Positions 1-12,683 of a stretch of DNA of 64,000 nt are shown in pieces; the stretch's first letter is position 1; each line of letters begins with the position of its first letter. A model generated the notes under the pieces. It saw only the letters and a list, made by a program, of their open reading frames with translations. It searched no databases and was not told the origin of the DNA. Position numbers and translations under genes: made by a program. The DNA is from Impatiens glandulifera (lineage: Eukaryota; Streptophyta; Magnoliopsida; Ericales; Balsaminaceae): assembly GCF_907164915.1 (NCBI RefSeq), contig NC_061866.1, positions 29,653,905-29,717,904 of the forward strand, read 5' to 3'.

Positions 1-1218
1 TTCCTGGGAGCTTTGTGAAGCTACCCAAGTTCTTGCATCAAAGAATCAGAGCTAAAAAATGAATTTGAAAACCTGCACACTTGTGTTCTTGAGGACCGAG
101 GCTTGTTATCCCGGGATCGAGAAATTCGACCGAGAATCCTCAGTCCGAATCGAAACTTAGGGCCAAGAAATTTGAACCTAGGACCGAGACCTATGACTAA
201 AGTTTTAACAGGAACGAGAGGTCCGACCGATGTTCTTGAGCTATGACCGAGACCTATAACCAATGATTTCCATCAAGCACTGAGAGGTCTAACCTAGGAC
301 CGAAAGGTTTATAAACCTCGATTGAAGAACTTATTTCCAAGCTAACTCATGACCGATAGGTTTGTACACCTAAATTAGTAAGATCATCCATGGATCGAGA
401 GTCCCTAATCTCTAGACCGAGGGACTTCGACACTCAGATCGAAGATCCCAAGCCTCGACCGAGAGCTCCCCAAACCCAGACCATTGATGTGTTGACCTCG
501 ATCGATAAAAACGAATAAGACTGTTTGGTTCCACTTTTCAAAATCCAAAATTATTTTTGAGACTCCAAATCATTTTTTTTAATCCTAAAAAAATAGAAAA
601 TGCTTTTAAAATATTTTTTGGGATATTTCCACAAAATATTTTGGCAAAGGCTCGATTGGTGTTTATTTTTTAACCCTAATACGTTTAAAAATGACTGATA
701 TTCTTCTGGTATTTCCTCGTTAAGCGATCATCAGCAACATGTACCATCATTTATTGTTGTTTCAATATTTTAAATAACACACAAACCTTACGCATGCTTA
801 GGACTGGAAGAATGATCGATTAAAACTCAAGCATTATACAACTGATTTTCAAAAGCCAACTTTATACGTAAAGACCGTTTTTAAAACGGGTAAAGAGGAT
901 GAAGCGCGAAAGCTCTTTCCTGAGTATCACTAAACTACGAACTAAGAAAAAATCTCTAGTCAATATGTTTGTTTACTTATGCCAACTATTATTGATTTTC
1001 CGAAAATCAATTAACGACTTTATTTCAAAATAAATAATCTTTTAAATTAATTATTTTTAATTAATTTAAATTAAAGAATTTTCTAAAAATTAAACTGTAA
1101 TTTGATTAACATAAATCCCCAAATTATTTAAAATTGAACTCCATATTTAACTATTTTTAACTAATTTCAAAAGTTGCAATGAATCAATGAAATCTTTTAT
1201 AAATAATGTTTTATATTT
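1..1218. other. Non-coding left flank, GACCGAG-rich
   Basis: No supportable gene. Between about 90 and 500 the heptamer GACCGAG and close variants recur irregularly, giving a degenerate minisatellite look. From about 530 to 1218 the sequence is AT-rich with no long open frame. It ends at the TATTT that flanks the E1 retrotransposon. Confidence 0.5.
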
Positions 1219-3217
1219 TGATAGGATCGACGTAATCGATAGAGACATGGGTCTAACTATTGATGACGGCTTAAGAAAAAACGGTTTGATAGAAATCCTA
1301 TTAAGGATTTAAATCACTTTCTATTCTGCACAAACCCTTACAAACTCTTGAATAATTCAAGTGCGGAAACGTTTGCTCAGGTTTGAAGCTAAGATCTAAG
1401 AATGAAAAAATGACAGAATGAAGAAGACACAACAGTTTGTTTGTGGATGTTCATAGCAAACTCTCCTACGTCACCCTTCTTCCAACCACCAGAAGGATTC
1501 AGTATAAGTTTCTTGGAATCAAATACAGTCGCACGATTATCTCACTGTTGAACAAAACAGACTCTGTTCAGCTTACAATATGATGAAGTATATCACTCAG
1601 CTAAAACAGCGCTTTGATTCTAACTCTCTCTTTATAAACACACAGTAAAGCAAGAAAGCAGTTCTTAAGATTGTAAATTCAATAGATCTCTTGTATGCAT
1701 ATTTCTCAGTGTTCAGCAATTGTGTCCGGCGATAGTTGTTGCAGTTCTTCCGTTGTCCTTGAAGATCTTTAAATAAGGAACAGGTACCAACAATTGAATC
1801 TTCCATAATGACACATGGCGAGCTTCCATTGGAACGTCTTCATAGTATACAACAGACTCCGAACACTAGGATCGTGGCCGTACCAATCTGGTAGTGCGCC
1901 GAATATTCTTCTAGGATATTTCTGCAAAAAAATAGTTGGAAGAATATTTGCTTAGGTGACATTAATCAATTGGTTGCAACTGGCTGTCGTACTGATCTTC
2001 ATTGGAAAGTGGAGCAGGAGTAGCGTACAACTAGTTGATCGTGGGTAGACGTGTGCTAGCTTCAAGCATGACATTAGACGTATTTCACTTAGACGACCTC
2101 GTCTAATGAAATTAGACGCCCACGTCTAATAGTAGGATCCATTAGACCACCTGGTCTAATGGAATTAGACAACACGTCTAATTATAGTTCCCTTCACACT
2201 AATCTGAAGGAGTTAGACTGCACATCTAACTTTCATACGTTAGACTGCACATCTAACTACGCATCCCTTCAGACTAATCTAAAGGAGTTAGACTGCACGT
2301 CTAACTCTCATCTGTTAGACAACACGTCTAACTACGCCTGTTAGACTGCACGTCTAACTATGCATCCCTTCAGACTAATCTGAAGGAGTTAGACTGCACA
2401 TCTAACTCTCATCTGTTAGACTACACGTCTAACTACGCCTGTTAGACCGCACGTCTAACTACGCCTGTTAGACTGCACGTCTAACTACGCCTGTTAGACT
2501 ACACGTCTAACTACGTATCTGTTAGACTGCACGTCTAACTACGTATCTATTAGACTGCACGTCTAACTACGTCTGTAAGACTACATTTCTAACTACGTAT
2601 CTGTTATACTGTACGTCTAACTACGTATCTATTAGACTATACGTCTAACTACGCTTGTTAGACTACACGTCCAACTACGTATCTATTAGACTGTACGTTT
2701 AATTACGTATCTGTTACACTGCACGTCTAACTACGTCTGTTAGACTGCACGTCTAACTACGTATCTGTTAGACTACACGTCTAACTACGCCTGTTAGACT
2801 GCACATCTAACTACGTATCTGTTAAACTGCACGTCGAACTACGTATCTGTTAGACTGCACGTCTAACTACGTATCTGTTAGACTGCACGTCTAACTACGT
2901 ATCTGTTAGACTGTACGTCTAACTACGTATCTATTAGACTGCACGTCTAACTACGTATCTGTTAGACTGCACGTCTAACTACGTATCTGTTAGACTGCAC
3001 GTTTAACTACATCTGTTAGACTGAACGTCTAACTAAATGCATCTAATGGCCAATTAGTATAATAAACCTCATTAAGACTTAGTCTAATATAATATGTTTT
3101 TGATACACCAGCACCGAAAACGATTAGACGGCTTAAATTAAGTTTTATACACACTCATCATCAAAATTCCAATAGTCAAAATACTTTGACACTTAGTCAA
3201 AATAATTTGACCCAACA
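1219..3217 (-). repeat. E1 3' LTR (left copy)
   Basis: About 1,999 bp. It is collinear with 8442-10375 at both ends: the TGATAGGATCGACG side and the TTTGACCCAACA side. The LTR half nearest 3217 (U3 in element orientation) is dominated by a palindrome array. Its length differs from the right LTR (1,934 bp), apparently through array copy number. Confidence 0.9.
2085..3035 (-). repeat. Palindrome array in E1 3' LTR
   Basis: Dozens of tandem copies of a 19-nt imperfect palindrome, GTTAGACTGCACGTCTAAC (7-bp arms GTTAGAC/GTCTAAC, 5-nt centre), separated by short spacers such as TACGTATCT or TACGCCT. The unit is about 26-28 nt. Spacers vary little and are not unique, so this is a satellite-like array, not a CRISPR array. 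It lies in U3 of the LTR. Confidence 0.9.
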
Positions 3218-3232
3218 ATTTCTCCCTGTTTG
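3218..3232 (-). other. E1 polypurine tract
   Basis: Directly next to the 3' LTR, the minus strand reads a purine-rich AAACAGGGAGAAAT. This is the expected position of the plus-strand primer for reverse transcription. E2 and E3 have similar tracts at the same place. Confidence 0.6.
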
Positions 3233-3554
3233 ATGATGATGTTAAAAATTTTCATAGGTAACAAAATAAGCATCCATCATATAAGTAATGCAATAAATAC
3301 CATAATCAGATAAATGCAAAATCAGGAATGTTATTCAACAGAAAAATACATTCAAAAGACAACCCCAAAAAATTCCTATCCTCCTTTCCTCCTTTCTCTT
3401 TTCCCCCTTTTAAACATCATCTAGGAAGAGATTCAACAGCTGACTCTAGGGCTAAGGTTAGAGCCGAGTTAAGATGGTCCCTGTTTCTCTTCTTCGATCT
3501 GAGCCTGTTCACCCTAAGAACATAAGCGAGAACCGTCTCGCTGTTCAAGATTTT

Positions 3555-4211
3555 TTAAGAGGAATGGAACCCGTGACCAGGTTCATCAAGATTAAGGCAA
3601 AGGAAAGAGCAAAGAGGACCGTCATACCCGAAGATCTTCTTCCGGGCAGAAATCATTCTAAGTAGGTTGTTGAAGAGGAATTTTGACCAGTTGATGGCTA
3701 CACCTCTTGTGATGGCCACCATTATTTCAAAGACCTTCGTACAATAGATGTAGGAGGAGTCTTTTGCGAGGAGGGATTTCGAGATGATATCGTTGAGTAG
3801 GGCATACTCAACTTTCAGGCAGTTACTGTTCCCGTGATACTCCACAGAAAGGGTTTCTCCTTCGACGATTTCATCTGAAAAGACATTCATCATTTCAGAC
3901 AGGATCTCGTTGGAGGAAGAAGGAAACTCATGGATTCCTTCGGTTGGAAGTCTGAAGAACAATCCGAATGTTTGTTCATCGAAGCAAATCAATCTTCCAA
4001 GGATAGTTGCACAGATGTATTTGATGTTATAGAAGCTGACGGTTTCGAAAAACTCAGGAACAACTTGTTCGTGATAAATGTAGTGAGGGCGAAGGAATCT
4101 CTTCAACCCAGAGGCTTTCAATGATTCAAACATTTGAACCATTCCGGGATTCGTCATAGTAGAGATTGATTTGAAATCTACTTCCAGGGATTTTGCGGGG
4201 AAGAAAGACAT
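3555..4211 (-). pseudogene. E1 extra gene, N-terminal domain only (218 codons)
   Basis: An open frame of 218 codons between pol and the 3' LTR, starting with ATG at 4211. Hallmarks are MFESLKASGLKRFL near residue 27, HEQVVPEFFETV, FRLPTEG, and AINWSKFLFNNLLRM in the last third. The same landmarks occur in the E3 gene at 17532 and the three E2 genes at 30961, 32174 and 33500, so this is a retroelement gene family. The frame closes at 3555. Residues like the E3 linker follow (LNSETVLAYVLRVNRL), but the long acidic and RGG-rich tail seen in E3 is missing, so this copy is C-terminally truncated. No signal peptide or membrane segment is visible. A CT-rich leader (CTCTCTCTCT on the minus strand near 4265) precedes it. 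Function unknown; it may belong to the group annotated as putative plant transposon protein (inference). Confidence 0.75.
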
Positions 4212-4639
4212 TTTGGCAAGATGAACTTACGAGTACAAAAATTTGACGATTTGAATGCTAGAGAGAGAGACGAAGATTTAGGAGTACTTATCCATTTGAG
4301 TGACGCCATTCATTAAATATTGGAAAGCTAACGAATAGCAATAAATGTTTAATGATCATTTCAACCGTCAAAATTCTCAGAAACCTATTCCCAAGGGACA
4401 CGACTATCAATTAATTTAATCATGAAACTGCACAATTAATATTAGACGTATAGAAGAAATAATCAGAAATATTAGTCACTTTTGACAAATTGAGAGACAC
4501 TTGTCTTCAATTTATTTGAGAAGTGACTGGTTTATTTTCGGCGGGAAAAAGGTATATGGACAGATTCATATGTAGATGACAGTTGTCCAAATAGCCAAAA
4601 GATGAAAAGTCTAAATACACAAGTAGTTAGACGTTTTAT

Positions 4640-4960
4640 TCTACTTTTCACATTCTTCAATTCTAATTGGGAAATCCGTCTATTAGACGTTGTCGTCTAA
4701 TCAAGTTTGTCTTATAAACGTCTAACATCTATTAAACATAGACGTTTAATTACGCATAAACACCACGTACTACATGTGTATTTGGTTAGACGTGAGCTTC
4801 CACTACTCTTGTCATAAAAACGTCTAACGTCTATTAGACGTATACGTCTAACCGCACATGTTAAATAACCAAGACATGAGTTCCCAAAAGAAAATAAAGC
4901 TTCTTGAATAGACGTACGTCTAAGTAGTTATGCTTCTTAAACTTTTAGTCCATTGGACGT
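4640..4960 (-). promoter_or_regulatory. TTAGACGT motif cluster upstream of the extra gene
   Basis: Irregularly spaced GTCTAA/TTAGAC half sites and short inverted pairs lie between the end of pol and the extra gene. They are the same word that builds the LTR array. E3 has an equivalent cluster at 16800-17180. A role in driving the extra gene is inference from position and repetition in two elements. Confidence 0.5.
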
Positions 4961-5037
4961 ATTAAGACCTCTGTCTTCTTGTCTGTCCAGATACATTTGA
5001 ACAACATGTTCCCCCTCAATTTATGCACATAGTAACA

Positions 5038-8000
5038 TCAATCAAGATCAACAAGTCCTAGAATGTTTCTAAAGTGAGAAAACTTAGCTTCGGGTAGAGG
5101 CTTCGTGAATATGTCTGTAGTTTGTTGATCTATTGGGATGTGTTCAAGACGAATCCGCTTCTGAATGACATGCTCTCGGATAAAGTGATGCCTGATTTCG
5201 ATATGCTTTGTCTGAGAATGCAGAACTGGATTATAGGTGATTGCGATAGCACTTGTGTTTTCGCAGAAAATTGGAGATTCTTTAGCCTCAATCCCGTAGT
5301 CCCTAAGCTGTTGTTGAACCCACAAAAGCTAAGAGTAACAACTGCCAGTAGCAAGGTACTCTACTTCAGCTGTAGATGTAGCAACCGACGTCTGTTTCTT
5401 GCTAAACCATGAGATAAGACGATCTCCAAGGAACTGGCAAGTTCCACTCGTGCTCTTTCTATCAATTTTGCATCATGCATAATCTGCATATGAGAAACTA
5501 GTTAAATTGAAACTGGAATCTTTTGAATACCACAGTCCCACATTTTGAGTTCCCTTTAAATACTTCAGAATGCGTTTAACAGCAGTAAAATGAGAGAGTT
5601 TAGGATTAGCCTGAAATCTTCCACAGACACCAACAACAAATTGGATATCTAGTCTACTAGAAGTAACATAGAGCAATGACCCGATTAGACCTCTATAGGC
5701 TGTAACATCTACACTTTGGCCACCTTCATCTTTGTCCAATTTACTAGAGGAGCTCATTGGAGTGGCTGCAGCAGAGCAGTTCTCCATCCCAAACTTCTTT
5801 AGTAACTCTTTGGTGTATTTGGCCTGATTGATGAAGGTTCCTTTCTCCAGATGATGAACTTGAAGACCGAGGAAGAAAGTTATTTCTCCCATCATGCTCA
5901 TTTCAAATCTGTCCTGCATCAGCTTAGCAAACTTCTCACACAATTTAGGGTTAGTTGATCCAAATATAATATCATCAACATATATTTGGACAAGTAGAAT
6001 GTGAGAGTGTTTAGTGAATCTAAACAATGTTTTATCCATAGTTCCAATAACAAAGTCATGATCAAACAGAAATTCAGTTAAAGTGTCATACCAAGCTCTA
6101 GGAGCTTGTTTCAGACCATATAAAGCTTTGTCAAGTTTATAAACATGATTTGGTAAAGTATGATCTATAAAACCGGGGGGTTGCTCAACATAGACATCTT
6201 AATTTAATTTGACATTTAAAAATGCACTTTTCACATCCATTTTAAAGACTTTAAAATTCTTAAATGATGCATACGCCAGGAAGATTCTAATTGCCTCAAG
6301 TCTTGCTACAGGTGCAAAAGACTCATCAAAGTCGATACCTTCCTCCTGTCTGTATCCTTGAGCAACTAAACGAGCTTTGTTTCTAATAACTAAGTCATCT
6401 TTACTAAGCTTGTTTCTAAAGACCCATCTTGTTCCTATGACTAACTAGTCAGTCGGTCTAGGGGTTAGATGCCACACTTTATTTCTCACAAATTGGTTTA
6501 ACTCCTCCTGCATGGCATTGATCCAATATGGATCAACCACGGCTTCACCAATTTTCTTAGGTTCAATTTGAGAAATAAAGGCAGAATTGGCCATTTCATC
6601 CATCAATTGATGTCTTGTCCTTCGAGGAGAGAAAGGATTTTCGATGATCAATTCTGGAGGATGATTTTTGTTCCATCTGAAGTTGGATCCAAAGGGATTG
6701 GTCATCTAAACAGGTGACTCCGCGACGTACGAACTCTCAACAGTTTGTTGAACATGAGTTTTTATGTCTGGTTGAATTTCAACTAGATCATCCACATGGT
6801 GAGTCAACAAAATTCGTTTATCTAGGGATTTTTCTTCACTTACAGACTCAAGACTCGTCGCTTCTAGTCTGTTAGCAAGGTCAATGAGATCAATGGATTT
6901 GTTCTCAACAGGCTCATGAAAGACTACATGGTGGGATTCCTCAACAGTTTGTGTTCTATTGTTGTATACTCTGTAAGCTTTTCTTAATGAGGAATATCCC
7001 AACATGAATCCAGCATCTACTTTAACATCAAAAGCAATCAAATAAACCTTTCCATTGTTATGAATAAAACATTTACACCCAAATACTTTGAAGTATAAAA
7101 CTGTGGGAATTCTCCCGTAATACAGTTCATAGGGAGTTTTATCAAAACGTTTGTTAATTATTGACCGATTTTGTGTATAGAAAGATGTGTTTATGGCTTC
7201 TGCCCAGAACCTCTGAGGTACGTCTGATTCAGCTAGCATAGATCTCGCTATTTCCTTCAGAGTCCTCACTCTTCTCTCAACAATGCCATTCTGCTGTGGA
7301 GTTCTGGCACTAGACAACTCGTGCCTAATCCCAGACTCCTCGAGATAAGATGAGAGATATCTATTAGTGAAATCAGTTCCTTGGTCACTTCTAATACACG
7401 TAATATTCAAAGATTTCTGATTCCGAATTCTTTTAAATATTCTAATCAAGTTTTCAGCAGTTTTATCATTTGATGGTAAAAATGCTACCCATGTAAATCG
7501 CGAAAAATCATCAATAACAATTAAGGAAAATCACTTTCCTCCTAGGCTCTTTACAGGTATTGGACCAAACAGATACATATGTAACAATTCTAAGCAACGA
7601 CTGAATTGAGATTTCCCTTTACTTTTGAACGATGATCTTCCCTGTTTGCCTAACTGGCAAGCAGAACATACCTTGTCCTTAGAAAGCTGAAGTTTAGGTA
7701 AACCAATAACTAAGTTGTTTGAACAAATGTTGTTGATGGTTTTAAAATTCAGATGGTTTAACCTTTTATGCCATAACCATTTATGGTCATTCTTGGCAAT
7801 CATGGACATAGGATTAGAAGATTATTTTTGCCAATTCATTTTGTATGAGTTTCCTACTCTAATACCGGTTAATAACGTATTACCATATTGATCCTTAACT
7901 AGGCATGCATGAGTTTGAAAGTCAACGTATAGACCATTATCACATAACTGACTAATACTAATCAAGTTATAGCACAGATTGTCAACAAGTAGCACATCAT

Positions 8001-8060
8001 TAATAGTTAGATTACCATGGATAATCTTATCCTTACCCATGGTCTTACCCTTCTTGTTGT
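5038..8060 (-). pseudogene. E1 pol: integrase, RT, RNase H (stop-ridden)
   Basis: Copia polyprotein remnant. From the 5' side: end of the protease domain with ITFGDN at its start; integrase zinc-binding region (WHKRLNHLNF, CSACQLGKQ near 7650-7790); integrase core with SDQGTDF and QQNGIVER, so the catalytic Asp and Glu are retained; reverse transcriptase with [22 protein letters not shown] and the YVDD box near 5970; RNase H and the C-terminal ATSTAEVEYLATGS and ENTSAIAI motifs. All pieces lie in one frame over 3 kb. The breaks are stop codons, seen at about 7822, 7531, 6706, 6445, 6199, 5473 and 5326. No frameshift is needed. The protease catalytic DSG segment and upstream gag are lost at the junction near 8060-8095. 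Confidence 0.9.
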
Positions 8061-8074
8061 CACCAAAAGTGATT

Positions 8075-8341
8075 TTAGGTCCAGAACAATCTGTGTCCGT
8101 AGATCTGTGTCCGTTTCTCCCATATTTCTTTAGCAGAGGAACAAAACTTGATCTCGTAGAATATGTTCATGTTGATCGATTGATACATAATAATTTTGGC
8201 CACATTGTCCAGATTGTTGGTCATCTTATCTTCAGTAGTCCATTCACATCTTGGCTTAGAAATCTTTATGGGGCTATTGGTAATGACGCTCCACATATCA
8301 CAATCAAGGGTAGCAAGTGAGCTTACATTCTCATCATCCAA
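8075..8341 (-). pseudogene. E1 gag N-terminal fragment
   Basis: Encodes a piece like the UBN2-type gag of plant copia elements: DMWSVITNSPIKI, then NNLDNVAK and SAKEIWE. It matches the start of E3 gag (DMWSVITDGPIKI, NNLNNMA, AKEVWD). The reading breaks off at about 8090 and is joined to protease-side sequence. The zinc knuckle and about two thirds of gag are therefore deleted. Confidence 0.75.
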
Positions 8342-8425
8342 TATTCGTAGTTGTCCCTTGACAGAATGGGGATCTCGTTGATGATAAACATGATTCGCGT
8401 TCTTGATTCTTGAGAATAAAAATAG

Positions 8426-8440
8426 AGCTCTGATACCAAT
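8426..8440 (-). other. E1 primer-binding site
   Basis: The minus strand reads TTGGTATCAGAGC immediately inside the 5' LTR. This is the usual complement of the 3' end of initiator methionine tRNA used by plant LTR elements. Confidence 0.85.
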
Positions 8441-8441
8441 T

Positions 8442-10375
8442 GATATGATCGGCGTAATCGATAGAGACAGGGGTCTAACTATTGATGACGGCTTAAGAAA
8501 AAACGATTTGATAGAAATCCTGTTAAGGATTTAAATCACTTTCTATTCTACACAAACCCTTGCAAACTCTTGAACGATTCAAGTGCGAAAACATTTTTCT
8601 CAGGTTTGAAGCTAAGAACTAAGAATGAGAAGATGACAGAATGAAGAAGACACAACAATTTGTTTATGAATGTTCAGAGCAAACTCTCATACGTCACCCC
8701 TTCTTCCAACCACCAGAAGGATTCACTATAAGTTTCTTGGAATCAAATACAGTCGCACGATTAGCTCACTGTTGAACAAAACCGACTATGTTCAACTTAC
8801 AATATGATGAAGTATATCACTCAGCTAAAACAACGCTTTGATTCTAACTCTCTCTTGATAAACACACAGTAAAGCAAGAAAGCAGTTCTTAAGATTGTAA
8901 ATTTAGTAGATCTCTTGTATGCGTATTTCTCAGTGTTCAACAATTGTGTCCGGCGATAGTTGTTACAGTTCTTCCGTTGTCCTTGAAGATCATTAAATAA
9001 GGAACATGTACCAAATATCGAATCTTCCATAATGACAGGTGGAGAGCTTCCATTGGAACGCCTCCATAGTACACATCAGACTCTGAGCACTAGGATCGTG
9101 GCCGTACCAATCTGGTAGTGCGCCAAATATTCTTCTAGGATATTCCTGCAAAAAAAATAGTGGGAAGAATATTTGCTTACGTGGCATTAATCAATTGGTT
9201 GCAACTGCCTGTCGAACTAATCTTCACTGGAAAGTGGAGCAGGAGTAGCGTACAACTAATTGATTGTGGGTAGATGTGTGCTAGCTTCAAGCAACTTCTT
9301 TAAGCATGGAATTAAACGTATTTCACTTAGATGACATCGTCTAATGAAATTAAACACCCACGTCTAATAGTAGGATCCATTAGACCACCTAGTCTAATGG
9401 AATTAGACGACACGTCTAATTACAATTCTCTTCATACTAATTTGAAGGAGTTAGACTGCACGTCTAAATTTCATAACGTTAGATTTCACGTCTAACTACG
9501 CATCCCTTCAGACTAATCTGAAGGAGTTAGACTGCATGTCTAACTATCATCTGTTAAACTGCACGTCTAACTACGCCTGTTAGTCTGCACGTCTAACTAC
9601 GCATCCCTTCAGTCTAATCTGAAGGAGTTAGACTACACATATAACTCACATCTGTTAGACTGCACGTCTAACTACTCTTGTTAGACTGCACGTCTAACTA
9701 TGGCTGTTAGATTGCACGTCTAACTACGCCTGTTAGACTGCACATCTAACTACGTATCTGTTAGACTACACGTCTAACTACGTCAATTAGACTACACGTC
9801 TAATTATGTATCTATTAGACTGTACGTCTAACTACGTATTTGTTAGACTGCACGTCTAACTACGCCTGTTAGACTGCACGTCTAACTACGTATCTGTTAG
9901 ACTGTACGTCTAACTACATATCTGTTAGACTACACGTCTAACTACGTATCTGTTAGACTGCACGTCTAACTACATATCTGTTAGACTGCACGTCTAACTA
10001 TGTATCTATTAGACTGCACGTCTAACTACTCCTATTAGACTGCACGTCTAACTACTCCTGTTAGACTGCACTTCTAACTACATATCTGTTAGACTGCACG
10101 TCTAACTACGTATCTGTGAGACTGCACGTCTAACAACGTAGCTGTTAGACTGCACATCTAACTACGTATCTGATAGACTACATGTCTAACTACGTCTGTT
10201 AGACTGCACGTCTAACTAAATGCATCTAATTGTCAATCAGTCTAATGAACCTCATTAAGACTTTGTCTAATATAACTTGTTTTCGATACACCTCATTAAG
10301 TTTTATACACACTCATCATCAAAATTCTAATAATCAAAATACTTTTACACTTAGTCTAAATAATTTGACCTAACA
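8442..10375 (-). repeat. E1 5' LTR (right copy)
   Basis: About 1,934 bp, collinear with 1219-3217. It carries the same palindrome array (about 9310-10225) in U3. It contains differences in both array length and unique parts, so this is not a fresh insertion. Confidence 0.9.
9310..10225 (-). repeat. Palindrome array in E1 5' LTR
   Basis: Tandem GTTAGAC-TGCAC-GTCTAAC units with short spacers (TACGTATCT, TACTCCT, TACGCCT), as in the left LTR. Point changes in single units and a different unit count show that the array evolves separately in the two LTRs. Confidence 0.9.
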
Positions 10376-10542
10376 TTTTTAAAAAAACTCGACACGTAAA
10401 TCAATGTTAAATTTATTGAACCTCAAGCTTATGACGGAATCCTAATACAAATGATATTTCTGGGGTTACATTAGCGATTTGAAAAAACTTCATTTATATA
10501 TATATATATTTGATAAGATATTCAAATTTGTGAAATAATATT
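10376..10542. other. Spacer between E1 and MULE1
   Basis: AT-rich sequence with a short (AT)n run near 10496-10510. No gene or other structure seen. Confidence 0.5.
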
Positions 10543-10616
10543 CTCAACGAAGCTTCAGCGAAAGCAAGGCCACGAATTCTACGTGGCCTTGCCACGTGGC
10601 TAGGAAAGAGAGGGAA
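10543..10616 (+). repeat. MULE1 left terminal inverted repeat
   Basis: Pairs with 44339-44413 in inverted orientation with scattered mismatches. It contains an internal short palindrome around ACGTGGCCTTGCCACGT (10580-10598). Confidence 0.75.
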
Positions 10617-10764
10617 ACCAAAAAAAAATTAAAAAAATGTTTCTGTTTCCCTCTCTTTCTTATTTTCATTTTTCATTTCCGACGATCCCCGACTTATTTT
10701 CTAACAATTTGGCTCTTTGGCATCCTCGACTTCTTCTCCTTTCTTCATTGTCTTCTGATCGAAA

Positions 10765-12683
10765 ATGGTAGGTCTTCCTTCGTGTATCTTCACTTCATTT
10801 ATATTGTATTCCTTCGTTTATCTTCGTGGTTTAGGGTTCATACTACTATTCTTTTCAGGCTGGTGGTCTAGGTACATCGCCATGTAAGACTCCAAGATCT
10901 CCAAGGACTCTAAGGTAAATAAGACATCTTATCTTTTAGAAACGTAAATCATTTTGATGATTTTAAGATCGGTTAGGGTTTAGAGACTAGGGATTTTGAT
11001 GATTTTAACGATAGAAAACTAAGATTATATTATGTATGGTTGCATTATGGGTCCCGAAAGTGTGGTTTCAGGACTCGAAAGTATGATTATATAGTGTATG
11101 GCTGCATTATGGGTCCTGAAAGTGTAGTTTCGGGACCTGAAAGTATAGTTTCAGGACCCGAAAATATGATTATATAGTGTATGTCTGTATTAAGGGTTCC
11201 GGAAGTGTGGTTTCGGGACCCGAAATGGGTGGTTTCAGAACCCGAAAGTATGATTATATTGTGTTTGGTTGCATTATGGGTCCTTAAAGTGTGGTTTTAG
11301 GACCCGAAATGGGTGGTTTTGGCCCGAAAATATGATTATATTGTGTTTGGCTACATTATGGGTCCTGAAAGCTTAGTTTCGGGGCCCGAAATGGGTGGTT
11401 TCGGGACCCAAAAGTATGATTATATTGTGTTTGGCTGCATTATGGGTCCCGAAAGTGTGGTTTCGAGACCCTAAATGGGTGTTTCGTGACCCAAAAGTGT
11501 GGTTTTAGGACCCAAAATGGGTGTTTAGGGACCCAAAAGTATGATTAAATAGTGTTTGGCTGCGTTATGGGTCCTGAAAACTTGGTTTAGGGCCCGAAAT
11601 GGGTGGTTTCTGGACCCTAAATGGGTGTTTCAGGACCCAAAATGGATGGTTTCAGGACCCGAAATGCTTCATTTATTTGATTATCTTCTTCATGGTTTTT
11701 AAATGTTTATCTTTTGTTTTTGTTGAGAAAATAAACATAAAAGGAATGCCCAAGAAACCAAAGCAGAAGCTCCCAAAGTAGTAGCCCCAAAAGTAGCAGT
11801 AACCCCCCACAACTTATTTTTAACTAGGACATCGTCTTTTGGTCTTTTCAATCTTTTTCAACTGCTGTCTAATGAACAAAAAGAGGCTGTGAAGTCAATA
11901 GGTTTTGGCTCTCTACTATCACTATCGCTTTCAAAATACCCCGGGGAGATCTCTCGTTATCTAGTTAGACAGTTTGACTATAGTAAATGTGCATTCACCC
12001 TAGAGAGTGGCGAGCTTGTGAAAATCGAAGAAGAGGATGTTCAAATCATATTGGGTCTCCCTAGAGGGGAGATGGACATTGTAGAATATGAGAATAACGA
12101 GACCGATGACAAGTTGAAGGCATTTAGGACTCGATGGGGGTAACCCTGTTAATGGCGTCCCTTTAGTGACTGATATGCCAATGAAAATGATTGAGAACAA
12201 AGCATCTGACAACAATTTTAAGATAGACTTTGTATTATTTGTGGTCAGCTGCTTTCTCTGGTGTGATCACCTGAGTCAACTAACCAGGTATATCTTATTT
12301 TTGTTATTTTCACTTGCATGACAACATATATGTATGGTATATGCATTGTTAAATAATCCTCAAATATGTTTTTTTCACTTGCAGGCATAGAATTATGAAA
12401 TCTATTTCAGATGTTGATAATATCAAAAAGTTCAATTGGTGTAAATTTGTACTTGAAGGATTAGTTAATTCATGTGAAAAATGGAAAGGTAATGAAAAAC
12501 GATATTTCCAAGGACCACAGGCATTCCTTATTGTAAGTTATCACTAATTTATTTCCTTAGTTTCAAAAATAAATGGTTTTAACATATGTATGTTTTTTCA
12601 GCTGTGCTACGTGTATAGCGTGAGCAACCCTGAACTTGGAGGAGTTAATGAGCGTCGATTTCCTATACTGTCATGTTGGAATG
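10765..12683 (+). pseudogene. MULE1 PMD/Ulp1-type gene, 5' exons
   Basis: Five exons join in frame. Exon 1 is the ATG at 10765-10767. Exon 2 is 10859-10914 and exon 3 is 11744-12287. Exon 4 is 12385-12532. Exon 5 starts at 12602 and is cut by the gypsy insertion after 12683. All introns are GT-AG. The protein opens MAGGLGTSPCKTPR and then carries the motif group IGFGSLLSL, YLVRQFD, EEDVQIILGLPRG. This is the N-terminal domain found in plant Mutator-associated plant-mobile-domain and Ulp1-linked proteins (established family pattern). A 1-nt frameshift near 12140 separates AFRTRWG from NPVNGVPLVTD. The gene resumes at 39299. Its host role is as MULE cargo and it is not functional here. Confidence 0.75.
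11040..11670 (+). repeat. TTTCGGGACCCGAAA minisatellite in MULE1 intron
   Basis: Many degenerate copies of a near-perfect palindrome TTTCGGG-A-CCCGAAA, mixed with GGTGGTTT and TGATTATATAGTGT spacer words. The array lies wholly in the intron between 10915 and 11743. Similar arrays recur elsewhere in MULE1 (40335-40555, 42655-43260, 43540-43930) and not in the inserted retroelements. Confidence 0.85.

Larger units (their letters stand above)
1219..10375 (-). mobile_element. E1: Sirevirus-like Ty1/copia retrotransposon, decayed
   Basis: Two long direct repeats (1219-3217 and 8442-10375) bound a copia interior read on the minus strand. On that strand the LTR begins TGTTGGGTCAAA (TGTTAGGTCAAA in the right copy) and ends in ATCA. 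Interior order from the 5' side: primer-binding site, gag fragment, pol (integrase, reverse transcriptase, RNase H), then an extra gene. The copia order (IN before RT), the YVDD motif and the post-pol extra gene fit the Sirevirus lineage (established knowledge). Flanks are TATTT (1214-1218) and TTTTT (10376-10380), so any target duplication is imperfect. Gag C-terminus and protease are deleted and pol is full of stops, so the copy is not autonomous. Confidence 0.9.

Noticed and set aside
2159..2344. Small protein read from the LTR array (LDCTSN repeats)
   Set aside because: Open only because the unit lacks stops in that frame; it lies antisense in U3 with no other support.
2085..3035. CRISPR-like repeat array
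   Set aside because: Repeats are palindromes with non-unique spacers, lie inside plant LTRs and recur in every family copy; this is a satellite-like U3 array.
5122..5412. Plus-strand frames over the RNase H region
   Set aside because: Antisense shadows of E1 pol, which has clear RNase H motifs on the minus strand.
10596..10871. Plus-strand 91-residue frame at the MULE1 left end
   Set aside because: Crosses the TIR and the first intron of the spliced gene starting at 10765.
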